Of a stretch of 64,000 nt of DNA, positions 9,651-22,039 are shown piece after piece. This DNA comes from Alisma plantago-aquatica (taxonomy: Eukaryota > Streptophyta > Magnoliopsida > Alismatales > Alismataceae): positions 658,732,591-658,796,590 of the forward strand of contig OY856409.1 of the NCBI GenBank assembly GCA_963693085.1, given 5' to 3'. The translations under genes were made by a program, and so were the position numbers. The notes below the pieces were generated by a model. The model had not been told where the DNA came from. It searched no databases and saw only the letters and a list, made by a program, of their open reading frames with translations. Numbering within the stretch: position 1 is the stretch's first letter; the number at the start of each line of letters is the position of its first letter.

Positions 9651-10319
9651 TTTAAGAAGAATAATATACACAAAGGAATCATATTCGTTTGGCAGCAGTT
9701 AATTCAATGTCTAGTAGATTAGAACATCATTCTTATCAAAAGCAATGCAACTATAATTTGATAGAACAACATGTCACTTATCCTTTAAGGAATATGAAGA
9801 ACATGTATAACGTTTATTCACTATAGAATCATTACCACAACATTAACTCTCTTCAGGCTTAGATCATATATATAATGCATGACATTGTCATTGTGGAGTC
9901 ATGGCCTGTAGCCATACTCTTTTCACAAAGTGTTGGGATCTTAGTCCCTCAACTCACCAAGTACAATTCCACTTCTTGACAAGTTCATCATCATGATTAT
10001 AGCATCTGGGTATTTGAACCCACAACTCACCATAGGATACTAATTACCACTTTATTAGATATCTTATTACCTTCAGATCATCTGGCCAAGGACATCATGA
10101 TTCTTGTTGCAAAATATATTGCACACAGTACACAAAGTTCAATGATTCTTACTACATAAAGCATATGAAGGCTTATAAGGCCTATAAAACATTCTCAATA
10201 AGTAAAGCATCATAGCTCATACATGGCTATGCTTATCATCTCAACATGTCTGCATGATTAGTAATCATGATACAATTACATATCAGTACCATGCAATACA
10301 AGGGTTATCATACTACATT

Positions 10320-11660
10320 CATAACCCATTAGTCTGTATTTGAGCTTCACATAGGATTACTCTGTGTTAGAACTTCACATAACACAACCCTGTATTAGGT
10401 TTTCGCATAGAAGTACTCTGTACTAGGGTTCACCTAGCATTAACTTGTATTAGGGTTTCACATAGCATTACCATGTATTAGGGTTCTCATAGGATTAACT
10501 TGTATTAGAGTTTCACATAGCATTACCCTGTATTAGGGTTCACCTAGCAAGGAAATCAATATGGATAACATAAGTATTCAATCATACTTATTTATTCTCA
10601 TCATTCACCATTAAATGAATTATCAACACACAGCTTGAGTTTCTTTCTTATCTTTACCAGAATATGATTACATCATAGTTTATTGGTTTGGATTAACCTT
10701 TTCATAAGGCATGTTAGCCTACTTTCAACAAAGTGCATTACATTTCAATGTAACCATTGACATGACACATCTCCTGTGTCATTCATCCAATTATCCTGGA
10801 GTTATAACTCATCAAGGTATACTAGCATTGGGGTGTTGGATGTGATATCTATCATATCTTGATGTATCACTTCCCTCAACACCTTATCTTACTTGAGTTC
10901 ATACACTTAGCTTGGATTAGGGTATTCCCCATCCTAATACTTTATGCACCAGTTCATCACATTTATCATGTAAAGTATTGGTCATTATTCACTCACTTAG
11001 ATTATACAACTGTTGCCAATACTATGGACTCATCCTTGAGTTAGGAACTATTAATATAAAGATATTCATTATCAACCTCTCTAGGTGTTACATTTGTCAT
11101 AACATTAATCACTATTCCATTATTAGGAATAGTATTCTCCATATTTATAATTTGAGGATTCACATTGCATATTCCATACATTTATGGATCTCACATAGTA
11201 ATACTCTTCAATAGAGTTTTACATAATCATCCTTCTTTATCAAGGATTCACCTAGTATTATGTGAAATTAGGAATTTCACAACACATCACCCAGTGATAG
11301 GTCCTCACATAGGATTAGTGGCACTACCCTATATTAGGGTTTCATGCACCTTACCCCCATTTTAGGGATTAAGGATTTCTATTTACATCCAAGTAGGGTT
11401 TCTCTTACGTCATACCCAAATTAGAGTTTCTTTCATTGTTACACTAAGTTAGGGTTACATCATCATCCTGGATTTATGATAACACTCAGCTTTGCCCTAA
11501 ATTAGGATTCCACACGTAGCTTTGCCCAAATTAGGGTTTCACACATAGCTTTTCTCTAATTAGGGTTTCACACATAGCTTTTCTCTAATTAGGGTTTCAC
11601 ACATAGCATTGCTCTAATTAGGGTTATGGCTCATTGATTAGGGTTTCATGATTCTCATTA
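10320..11660. repeat. Telomere-type (TTAGGGTTT) degenerate repeat region, LTR1
   Basis: Two blocks (10360-10560 and 11320-11660) carry many degenerate units of 25-30 bp, such as ATTAGGGTTTCACACATAGC, i.e. AAACCCTAA on the other strand. Spacers of ordinary AT-rich sequence lie between. Confidence 0.75.
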
Positions 11661-12227
11661 TTATGGATCAAACCCTTATCACATAGTTTACTCAAAATGA
11701 GAGAATTAGGGCTTAATTATATATGCATTCATCTCTTCTCATTCTCTCTCTCTCATCCTCCTTAGGATGTTAAGTACTCCAAGATTGATCTAGGTCAACT
11801 CTTCTCTTGAGTACACATAGCTAGGGTTAACCTTCACGATCATCATGGGTCTACATCTTTAATAATCACATAGCTGATTGACCTTTGATCATATTAGATG
11901 ACCAAATGGTCTAATTAATTAAACCATCAATTATATAAGGAATTCAAAAGAATTGACCAGTTAAACTTTCAAATCCACAAAGTGATCGATTGGGTTAACC
12001 ATTGAAATCTTCAAATGCATTAAGTATCTAAATAGGTTCACCATATTGGACCTTCAATTACATGAGATATTCAAATGGATTAACCAGGTTTCCCTTCACA
12101 AAGTTAATTACTTAGACCCTCAATGATCTTGGTTCTCATACATCAATTGGTTGAAAACCATTTGAACAAGTTGTACTTGAACCCAAATGGACAAAGTAGG
12201 TATTGAAAGCATTTGCACTTTGGGTCT

Positions 12228-13140
12228 CCAAACGGTTTGAGATAGTTTGGTCCCAAACGGTTTGAGTTCGTTTGGTCCCAAACGGTCTTGAGACCGTTTG
12301 GTCCAAACCTTCTCAAAACCGCATGGACCCAAAAGGAACTTCAAGACTCAATCGACTCAATGTTTCAATCCATGGACCAATTATAAATTGAACCACTAAG
12401 GTATTCATCATTTGGACCAATGAATCACCATTCAATTAGACCTTAAATTTAGGATTTTGAACCCAATTGAACTAGGTTTGATAATCAAGAAGTTATCACT
12501 TAGGGTTTGAAATCGAGGATCCATTAATGGTTGACATTGTGGAATCAAATCAATTGAAATCAATGAACTATCATCATCACATGATATGACCTGACCTCAA
12601 ACGGTCTTGGATGACCACCAAACGGTCTTGAGACCATTTGGTTGATCTCCAAACGGTCTTGAGACCGTTTTCCCATATCATCATCAAAAACCATGACATC
12701 CAATTAGGGTTTTGGACCATTGGATTGATTATCAAATCAGAACTTAGTTACAATTCAATTTGGTACCTTTGGACCTTCAAACACTTAGCCATACTTAACC
12801 ATAGACCTCCAAATGGTCTTGGGTGACCCCCAAATGGTCTTGAGACCGTTTGTGTGATCCCCAAACGGTTTTGAAACCGTTTGGGTTTATCAACCCAAAA
12901 CATCATCTCAATCAATTGGAAATTCAGCACTTAGTTGATTAGGGTTTGCAATTAAGGAATCATTCACAATTGAAACCTACAAGATCAAACCAATTGAAAC
13001 CATTGGATCAAGACCCAAGAATCACATAATATATCTTCAAATGGTCAACCATCTCAAACGGTCAACCATTCCAAACGGTTTGCAAATCGTTTGGTCACCA
13101 AACGGATTGGTGAAACTGTTTGGACTCAACATTGAAACAG
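12228..13140. repeat. Palindrome array, AAACGGTCTTGAGACCGTTT, LTR1
   Basis: Nine-base arms (AAACGGTCT / AGACCGTTT) around TG recur many times, perfect or with one to three changes, with half-copies in both orientations, e.g. near 12280-12303, 12653-12672 and 12830-12890. The intervening sequence is AT-rich and unique. Confidence 0.85.
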
Positions 13141-13317
13141 TTTGCCCTAGATATTTGGGGAGGTGTGTGCTTATGATGATGTCATCATCATAAAGCTCCA
13201 AACTCACGAAATCTACTGTGATTTCCATGGAGATTGCATCAATCAACCAAACTTAATTTCGGAAATGTAGAAATGATCACCAATTGATAAGGAATTGATT
13301 GCAATAATAAAATTAAG

Positions 13318-13342
13318 GGTTCAAGTTATAAAACCCGCCTCC
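13318..13342 (-). promoter_or_regulatory. Conserved TATA-like motif, candidate core promoter (LTR1)
   Basis: On the minus strand it reads GGAGGCGGGTTTTATAACTTG followed by AACCC. The same string is in all eight LTR copies of A, B, C and D that reach it, at a similar place about 1.2 kb from the LTR start. It resembles a TATA box in an LTR U3; no transcript evidence is available. Confidence 0.5.
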
Positions 13343-14005
13343 AATTGAGCTCCAAAGCTCCAAGCTCACGGAAAAAATGGTGGATGAAGCTCTTGCAACT
13401 CCCCCTAGGCTCATCCTTAAGATTTTGTTTGAAAAGTTTGGCTAGGGTTGAAGAGGAGATCGAAATAAGAAGAAATCAATGATTTATTTTCGATTTCCAC
13501 CATGGAATCAAGGAGAACGAAGGTCAAGGGCTTACCAATAGGTTGGGGGTCGTCCTCCTGATCCTCCACAGCTTCTTGGTCATTTTCCAAGAAAGGGGAA
13601 AGAAAGAAATCCGAAAAAACCTTTGTTTTGGCTTAGAAAGGGTACTTTTATAAGAAAATTGATGAGAGAGAAAATCTCTTATAAAAGTCTATTAATTCCA
13701 AAAGTGTTGGAACCACTTCCCCCTTGGTTTCTTGCATGCAAGGGCATCTCTATCCCCACTGAGCTACCTTCCATTATCCATGCATTAAGGGAAAAGAAAT
13801 TAAGCACCTTAACCCTTATAATAAGAATATCCATATTTGAGTGGAAATTCTTTTTCTTATAATAATGGTGAGTTGAATTTCACCTCCTTAGGATATGCTC
13901 GTGCCTTTGTAAGGCTTTAAGCTCATCCACACACATCTGAATCCAACCATTTTAATTTTTGTTGAAGGCCCTTTAATTAATACATTCATTTTTGCCCTAA
14001 ATTGA

Positions 14006-14020
14006 ATTAGGGTTTCACTT
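14006..14020. repeat. LINE target-site duplication ATTAGGGTTTCACTT (partner 14869-14883)
   Basis: The 15 bp direct repeat flanks the LINE in LTR1; the same pair is at 20296-20310 and 21158-21172 in LTR2. LTR3 has a single copy near 25873, the empty site. Confidence 0.88.
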
Positions 14021-14868
14021 TTTTTTTGGTCGCGCAAAAAACCTGTTACTATAAAACCAAAACTTTGGGTACAAAAAGCGCCCCATAAAAGGACAACTAG
14101 ATCCCTCATCCCCACATATGGGGAAGTGAGAGGATCCAACCAAAAGAAAAACTCCAACTGAAACAAGTATAGAGACAGAACCAGGACAAAGACATGACAA
14201 GCAAGAACCTAGCAGAGGGAAAGGAGATACATACAACACACATAATACGCACCTACAAATATAGACTATATGAAGCTCCAACCCGACTGTTAGACACCAC
14301 TGATCAGTCATCTCCAGTACCACTGCAGCACAAGAAACATGTGGATCACAAAACAAAGACCAAGAGTAGGGGAGATAGGTCTTCCACTCACTACCTCCTC
14401 TCCTGGCATCCTGAAGTAGCTGCACCTAAAACAGAATGCCATCCAAACAAGGAATAGAGCAGAATAAACCTAGAATTGGAGAGCTATCACAATCACAGCA
14501 CAAGATTTCTGCAACTGAGACCATAAACCATGGAGACAAGACATTCTGAGCACCCACAAAAAATGGACACGATCGATGGCCAGCAGTTGCAAACCTCCAG
14601 AGGCATCTAACTGGACGAAACTCCAAAACAAGAGAGTATCCTATTCGGAACCACCCCATAAAGTTTGTCTTTGGAAGAATCCATGGAGGATTAAAGCATC
14701 TTCCCAAGGACCTGCAATCCCCAGGACAGCTAGAAACACCCGGATTGAAAGCAAACCTTGTGATCTCCTCCAAGTTATGTTTTGGGGTACGGCTGTTGTT
14801 TGCACAACATCAATTCGCCAACCACCTAGCAGGAGTACCTGCAAACGACAGATAAGATGTTCCCCCTC
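14021..14868 (-). mobile_element. 5'-truncated LINE (non-LTR retrotransposon), copy in LTR1
   Basis: This is an 848 bp insertion with a poly(A) tail on the minus strand (poly-T at 14019-14027), no LTRs and a 15 bp target duplication, as expected of LINE integration. The minus strand ends TTTTGCGCGACC then A's. No intact LINE ORF is present; minus-strand frames are T-rich and low in information, so it is mostly a LINE 3' end. The parent family was not recognised. Confidence 0.8.
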
Positions 14869-14970
14869 ATTAGGGTTTCACTTAGGATTAAATCTTGATT
14901 ATTTTAATATCAAGATTCTCTCTCCTCCAAATTAATTCAAATGAGGTGCCCCTCTCATTTTCTTTGCTCT

Positions 14971-15320
14971 AGATGTACTATTTGTCCAAACTTATGGCAG
15001 AGTCTACTTTCTTTCCATATATTAATCTTTCCCACATTTCCGCCGTTCTAGCATGACCATGTCACTCAGGAATCCTTTCAAAGCCCAAAGTTTCCACATT
15101 AAGGGATGGTAACCTAGATTGTAATACTAGTATCCAGTCTTCTATATGCATTACTGTTGTCCTATCCTGCCCTTCAAGAGCATAAAATAGGATTCTCTAT
15201 CCTGATTAGGTCAAGGTGGATATTCTCAGGCACTTGTTCTCCCATTGCTTGGTCCCATGCACCGTCTTCTGGTGCAACACCATTGCCCTTAGCAATGTGT
15301 TCCTCATGTTCTCTAGTCAT
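14971..15320 (-). pseudogene. Element A gag start and unidentified filler
   Basis: Minus strand from 15320: MTREHEEHIAKGNGVAPEDG..DQ..GEQVPENIHLD, clearly related to the gag starts of D (MSREHEKHVAES) and C. Homology fades after about 60 residues. The 150 bp nearest LTR1 (14971-15120) match nothing else here. The rest of the interior is deleted. Confidence 0.65.
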
Positions 15321-15433
15321 TTTCAAGTTCTTCTTCTCCTATGTGAGCAGAAGATACTATCAGATAAACTGGAAGACACTTAGAACAGACTCTACAACCT
15401 TAGTCCTATGTCTCTGTAGACCCAGCAAACATA

Positions 15434-15447
15434 GAGCTCTGATACCA
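15434..15447 (-). promoter_or_regulatory. Primer-binding site of element A
   Basis: GAGCTCTGATACCA on the plus strand is TGGTATCAGAGCTC on the minus strand, matching initiator tRNA-Met, six bases from the LTR2 end at 15454. Confidence 0.87.
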
Positions 15448-15898
15448 CTAAATTGTGGCATACAACTCTCAAAAACATAATTAACTATTGCGGAAGCGTT
15501 CATTAAGCAGCGGATTACCAAAAATCACTAAAAATTAAAACCTTTTTATCAAGAGATCCATCAAAGGAAAACTTTCACACATAGAACCAAAGTAACATAA
15601 TTACATTCTTGTTCAAATGTACATATTCTGTATCATCTCCTTTTGAGAATTACAAACATTATCTGTCCTGTCAAGCTATACACATGCAGTATAAAAATCT
15701 CGAGGCACTGAGCCAAAATCTCGAAAGCACTAACTATTACTCCGAGGACCTGAGAGTACAGAGACGACACATATGACTCTATTTACATCTATACAAGGCA
15801 TAACAACCAGTGTCTCCACCTGAGACTTCACTGCTGCCCCTACTGCTGTTGTTGCTGCCCTTCACCTACTAAAGGATTTCTGCCTCCTCGTCCGCGTC

Positions 15899-15988
15899 CA
15901 CCTAAAAATGTGATTCCCACGGGGTAAGACAATTGTAAATTGCCCCAGCGAGAGATATAACTCTCCGCCAGTAACATTATAATTGCAG
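15899..15988 (-). promoter_or_regulatory. Conserved 90 bp two-hairpin LTR segment (LTR2)
   Basis: Same structure as at 9561-9650: stems GACAATTGTAAATTG and GAGAGATATAACTCTC. Confidence 0.65.
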
Positions 15989-16659
15989 TTTAAGAAGAAT
16001 AATATACACAAATGAATCATATTCGTTTGGCAGTAGTTAATTCAATGTCTAGTAGATTAGAACATCATTCTTATCAAAAGCAATGCAACTATAATTTGAT
16101 AGAACAACATGTCACTTATCCTTTAAGGAATATGAAGAACATGTATAATGTTTATTCACTATAGAATCATTACCGCAACATTAACTCTCTTCACGCTTAG
16201 ATCATATATCTAATGCATGACATTGTCATTGTGGAGTCATGGCCTGTAGCCATACTCTTTTCACAAAGTGTTGGGATCTTAGTCCCTCAACTCACCAAGT
16301 ACAATTCCACTTCTTGACAAGTTCATCATCATGATTATAGCATCTGGGTATTTGAACCCACAACTCACCATAGGATACTAATTACCACTTTATTAGATAT
16401 CTTATTACCTTCAGATCATCTGGCCAAGGACATCATGATTCTTGCTGCAATATATATTGCACACAGTACACAAAGTTCAATGATTCTTACTACATAAAGC
16501 ATATGAAGGCTTATAAGGCCTATAAAACATTCTCAATAAGTAAAGCATCATAGCTCATACATGGCTATGCTTATCATCTCAACATATCTGCATGATTAGT
16601 AATCATGATACAATTACATATCAGTACCATGCAATACAAGGGTTATCATACTACATTCA

Positions 16660-17970
16660 TAACCCATTAGTCTGTATTTGAGCTTCACATAGGATTACTC
16701 TATGTTAGAACTTCACATAACACAACCCTGTATTAGGGTTTCGCATAGAAGTACTCTGTACTAGGGTTCACCTAGCATTAACTTGTATTAGGGTTTCACA
16801 TAGCATTACCCTATATTAGGGTTCTCATAGGATTAACTTGTATTAGAGTTTCACATAGCATTACCCTGTATTAGGGTTCACCTAGCAAGGAAATCAATAT
16901 GGATAACATAAGTATTCAATCATACTTATTTATTCTCATCATTCACCATTAAATGAATTATCAACACACATCTTGAGTTTCTTTCTTATCTTTACCAGAA
17001 TATGATTACATCATAGTTTATTGGTTTTGATTAACCTTTTCATAAGGCATGTTAGCCTACTTTCAACAAAGTGCATTACATTTCAATGTAACCATTGACA
17101 TGGCACATCTCCTGTGTCATTCATCCAATTATCCTGGATTTATAACTCATCAATGTATACTAGCATTGGGGTGTTGGATGTGATATCTATCATATCTTGA
17201 TGTATCACTTCCCTCAACACCTTATCTTACTTGAGTTCATACACTTAGCTTGGATTAGGGTATTCCCCATCCTAATACTTTATGCACAAGTTCATCACAT
17301 TTATCATGTAAAGTATTGGTCATTATTCACTCACTTAGATTATACAACTGTTGCCAATACTATGGAATCATCCTTGAGTTAGGAACTATTAATATAAGGA
17401 TATTCATTATCAACTTCTCTAGGTGTTACATTTGTCATAACATTAATCACTATTCCATTATTAGGAATAGTATTCTCCATATTTATAATTTGAGGATTCA
17501 CATTGCATATTCCATACATTTATGGATCTCACATAGTAATACTCTTCAATAGAGTTTTACATAATCATCCTTCTTTATCAAGGATTCACCTAGTATTATG
17601 TGAAATTAGGAATTTCACAACACATCACCCAGTGATAGGTCCTCACATAGGATTAGTGGCACTACCCTATATTAGGGTTTCATGCACCTTACCCCCATTT
17701 TAGGGATTAAGGATTTCTATTTACATCCAAGTAGGGTTTCTCTTACGTCATACCCAAATTAGAGTTTCTTTCATTGTTACACTAAGTTAGGGTTACATCA
17801 TCATCCTGGATTTATGATAACACTCAGCTTTGCCCTAAATTAGGATTCCACACGTAGCTTTGCCCAAATTAGGGTTTCACACATAGCTTTTCTCTAATTA
17901 GGGTTTCACACATAGCTTTTCTCTGATTAGGGTTTCACACATAGCATTGCTCTAATTAGGGTTATGGCTC
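16660..17970. repeat. Telomere-type degenerate repeat region, LTR2
   Basis: Counterpart of 10320-11660, with units such as TTAGGGTTTCACACATAGC in blocks at about 16730-16890 and 17670-17970. Confidence 0.75.
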
Positions 17971-18559
17971 ATTGATTAGGGTTTCATGATTCTCATTATT
18001 ATGGATCAAACCCTTATCACATAGTTTACTCAAAATGAGAGAATTAGGGCTTAATTATATAAGCATTCATATCTTCTCATTCTCTCTCTAATCCTCTTTA
18101 GGATGTTAAGTACTCCAAGATTGATCTAGGTCAACTCTTCTCTTGAGTACACATAGCTAGGGTTAACCTTCACGATCATCATGGGTCTACATCTTTAATA
18201 ATCACATAGCTGATTGACCTTTGATCATATTAGATGACCAAATGGTCTAATTAATTAAACCATCAATTATATAAGGAATTCAAAAGAATTGACCAGTTAA
18301 ACTTTCAAATCCACAAAGTGATCGATTGGGTTAACCATTGAAATCTTCAAATGCATTAAGTATCTAAATAGGTTCACCATATTGGACCTTCAATTACATG
18401 AGATATTCAAATGGATTAACCAGGTTTCCCTTCACAAAGTTAATTACTTAGACCCTCAATGATCTTGGTTCTCATACATCAATTGGTTGAAAACCATTTA
18501 AACAAGTTGTACTTGAACCCAAATGGACAAAGTAGGTATTGAAAGCGTTTTCACTTTGG

Positions 18560-19440
18560 GTCTCCAAACGGTTTGAGATCGTTTGGTCCCAAACGGTCTT
18601 GAGACCGTTTGGTCCAAACCTTCTCAAAACCGCATGGACCCAAAAGGCACTTCAACACTCAATCGACTCAATGTTTCAATCCATGGACCAATTATAAATT
18701 GAACCACTAAGGTATTCATCATTTGGACCAATGAATCACCATTCAATTAGACCTTAAATTTAGGATTTTGAACCCAATTGAACTAGGTTTGATAATCAAG
18801 AAACCATCACTTAGGGTTTGAAATCGAGGATCCATTAATGGTTGACATTGTGGAATCAAATCAATTGAAATCAATGAACTATCATCATCACATGATATGA
18901 CCTGACCTCAAACGGTCTTGGATGACCACCAAACAGTCTTGGGACCATTTGGTTGATCTCCAAACGGTCTTGAGACCGTTTTACCATATCATCATCAAAA
19001 ACCATGACATCCAATTAGGGTTTTGGACCATTGGATTGATTATCAAATCAGAACTTAGTTACAATTCAATTTGGTACCTTTGGACCTTCAAACACTTAGC
19101 CATACTTAACCATAGACCTCCAAATGGTCTTGAGACCGTTTGGGTGATCCCCAAACGGTTTTGAAACCGTTTGGGTTTATCAACCCAAAACATCATCTCA
19201 ATCAATTGGAAATTCAGCACTTAGTTGATTAGAGTTTGCAATTAAGGAATCATTCACAATTGAAACCTACAAGATCAAACCAATTGAAACCATTGGATCA
19301 AGACCCAAGAACCACATAATATATCTTCAAATGGTCAACCATCTCAAACGGTCAACCATTCCAAACGGTTTGCAAATCGTTTGGTCACCAAACGGATTGG
19401 TGAAACTGTTTGGACTCAACATTGAAACCGTTTGCCCTAG
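18560..19440. repeat. Palindrome array, AAACGGTCTTGAGACCGTTT, LTR2
   Basis: Same arms and spacing as in LTR1. Perfect copies occur near 18590-18612 and 18960-18981; one unit present in LTR1 near 12820 is missing. Confidence 0.85.
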
Positions 19441-19607
19441 ATATTTGGGGAGGTGTGTGCTTATGATGATGTCATCATCATAAAGCTCCAAACTCACGAA
19501 ATCTACTGTGATTTCCATGGAGATTGCATCAATCAACCAAACTTAATTTCGGAAATGTAGAAATGATCACCAATTGATAAGGAATTGATTGCAATAATAA
19601 AATTAAG

Positions 19608-19632
19608 GGTTCAAGTTATAAAACCCGCCTCC
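19608..19632 (-). promoter_or_regulatory. Conserved TATA-like motif (LTR2)
   Basis: GGGTTCAAGTTATAAAACCC on the plus strand; see the LTR1 copy for reasoning. Confidence 0.5.
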
Positions 19633-20310
19633 AATTGAGCTCCAAAGCTCCAAGCTCACGGAAACAATGGTGGATGAAGCTCTTGCAACTCCCCCTAGGC
19701 TCATCCTTAAGATTTTGTTTGAAAAGTTTGGCTAGGGTTGAAGAGGAGATCGAAATAAGAAGAAATCAATGATTTATTTTCGATTTCCACCATGGAATCA
19801 AGGAGAACGAAGGTCAGGGGCTTACCAATAGGTTGGGGGTCGTCCTCCTGATCCTCCACAGCTTCTTGGTCATTTTCCAAGCAAGGGGAAAGAAAGAAAT
19901 CCGAAAAAACCTTTGTTTTGGCTTAGAAAGGGTACTTTTATAAGAAAATTGATGAGAGAGAAAATCTCTTATAAAAGTCTATTAATTCCAAAAGTGTTGG
20001 CACCACTTTCCCCTTGGTTTCTTGCATGCAAGGGCATCTCTATCCCCACTGAGCTACCTTCCATTATCCATGCATTAAGGGAAAAGAAATTAAGCACCTT
20101 AACCCTTATAATAAGAATATCCATATTTGAGTGGAAATTCTTTTTCTTATAATAATGGTGAGTTGAATTTCACCTCCTTAGGATATGCTCGTGCCTTTGC
20201 AAGGCTTTAAGCTCATCCACACACATCTGAATCCAACCATTTTAATTTTTGTTGAAGGCCCTTTAATTAATACATTCATTTTTGCCCTAAATTGAATTAG
20301 GGTTTCACTT

Positions 20311-21157
20311 TTTTTTGGTCGCGCAAAAAACCTGTTACTATAAAACCAAAACTTTGGGTACAAAAAGCGCCCCATAAAAGGACAACTAGATCCCTCATCC
20401 CCACATATGGGGAAGTGAGAGGATCCAACCAAAAGAAAAACTCCAACTGAAACAAGTATAGAGACAGAACCAGGACAAAGACATGACAAGCAAGAACCTA
20501 GCAGAGGGAAAGGAGATACATATAGCACACATAATACGCACCCACAAATATAGACTATATGAAGCTCCAACCCGACTGTTAGACACCACTGATCAGTCAT
20601 CTCCAGTACCACTGCAGCACAAGAAACATGTGGATCACAAAACAAAGACCAAGAGTAGGGGAGATAGGTCTTCCACTCACTACCTCCTCTCCTGGCATCC
20701 TGAAGTAGCTGCACCTAAAATAGAATGCCATCCAAACAAGGAACAGAGCAGAATAAACCTAGAATTGGAGAACTATCACAATCACAACACAAGATTTCTG
20801 CAACTGAGACCATAAACCATGGAGCCAAGACATTCTGAGCACCCACAAAAAATGGACACGATCGATGGCCACCAGTTGCAAACCTCCAGAGGCATCTAAC
20901 TGGACGAAACTCCAAAACAAGAGAGTATCCTATTCGGAACCACCCCATAAAGTTTGTCTTTGGAAGAATCCATGGAGGATTAAAGCATCTTCCCAAGGAC
21001 CTGCAATCCCCAGGACAACTAGAAACACCCGGATTGAAAGCAAACCTTGTGATCTCCTCCAGGTTATGTTTTGGGGTACGGCTGTTGTTTGCACAACATC
21101 AATTCGCCAACCACCTAGCAGGAGTACCTGCAAACGGCAGATAAGATGTTCCCCCTC
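20311..21157 (-). mobile_element. 5'-truncated LINE, copy in LTR2
   Basis: Nearly identical to 14021-14868 and at exactly the same LTR position with the same 15 bp duplication. It arose by copying of the LTR, not by a second insertion. A single 178-codon minus-strand frame runs through its 3' end into LTR sequence and is not a LINE protein. Confidence 0.8.
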
Positions 21158-21689
21158 ATTAGGGTTTCACTTAGGATTAAATCTTGATTATTTTAATATC
21201 AAGATTCTCTCTCCTCAAAATTAATTCAAATGAGGTGCCCCTTTCATTTTCTTTGCTCTAAATGATGCCAAGAAACATTAGGGACCTTATTGGAGTGTTA
21301 ACTTGCATATTGAACCCTAGGTTTTGGGTAAATTGCACTCTACACCAAAACTAGGTTTTAATGCACAGAGATTGCTTTACAAGCTTAATCTTGGTGCCCA
21401 AGCTTGTGGAAACCATACCACTACATCATATTCATTCTTATGATGTCTCAACATCATAGGAACATCTTATCATGCAACATTTGTAAGTTAACCCCTCAAC
21501 TTGGGTAATTTGCACTTTAGTCCAAAATAAGCAAACATTGCTTCAACATTGTTCAAACAGGACCAAAATTGAAACATAATTTTCTCAAGAGCCTTAATTA
21601 ATTTTCAAAGGATAAGCACAAACATATAATCATCCTTATTAAGCAAAACACCTAGGGTTAGAATATAACCCAGGTCAGGGATGTTACAA

Positions 21690-21727
21690 ATTATCCACCC
21701 CTTATAAGGATTTCGTCCCCGAAATCC
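21690..21727 (-). promoter_or_regulatory. Polypurine tract with adjacent hairpin, element A
   Basis: Minus strand: GGATTTCGGGGACGAAATCC (8 bp stem, 21708-21727), then TTATAAGGGGTGG and the LTR. The hairpin next to the tract recurs in D (57514-57533) and, decayed, in B. Confidence 0.7.
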
Positions 21728-22039
21728 CAGGAAAAAAATGAGGGACATGTTATTAATTAATCATGCCCTCGAGTCTCCACCTAACTTCTTGATGTTATGT
21801 AAATACCATAGATCTGTAATTCACACAAAGTTCCTTTCACTAATTCAACCTTATCAATGTTTGTGTTTATGCAAAGCATAAACCCCTAACATATGATGTC
21901 CATATTATTGAAAGGAAAAAGCATAAAAGAGCATACTTCTATCATCACCAAAGAATATTTATCAAAAGGAAAAACATATATATCTAACAGAGATAATTCA
22001 CTCAGTAATCCTTTATTCATAAAGTTCACTTAGCAAACT

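Larger units (their letters stand above)
9116..14970 (-). repeat. Element A LTR1 (outer 3' LTR), truncated
   Basis: It starts at TGTGGCATACAACTC and runs parallel to LTR2 with few differences until about 14970 (ctttgctct), where it jumps into interior sequence; the last 430 bp or so are missing. It contains a LINE copy (14021-14868). Open frames here, such as those near 10859-11365 and 13623-13862, recur in LTR2 and are by-products of the repeat. Confidence 0.85.
15454..21688 (-). repeat. Element A LTR2, complete
   Basis: It spans 6.2 kb from TGTGGCATACAAC to GGGATGTTACA. It has a PBS on its left and a purine tract on its right, so it served as 5' LTR to the left interior and 3' LTR to the right one. 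It is very close to LTR1, including the LINE, but lacks about 21 bp of one palindrome unit (near 19125). It contains the same hairpin segment, telomere-type repeats, palindromes and TATA-like motif. Confidence 0.87.

Noticed and set aside
10859..11365. Open frames repeated at 10859-11365 and 17197-17703
   Set aside because: These are the two LTR copies of A; hydrophobic, low-information translations with no third-codon bias visible.
20178..20714. 178-codon minus-strand frame in LTR2 as a membrane protein gene
   Set aside because: It spans the LINE 3' end, its poly(A) tail and LTR sequence; the homologous frame in LTR1 is broken by one base in the tail.
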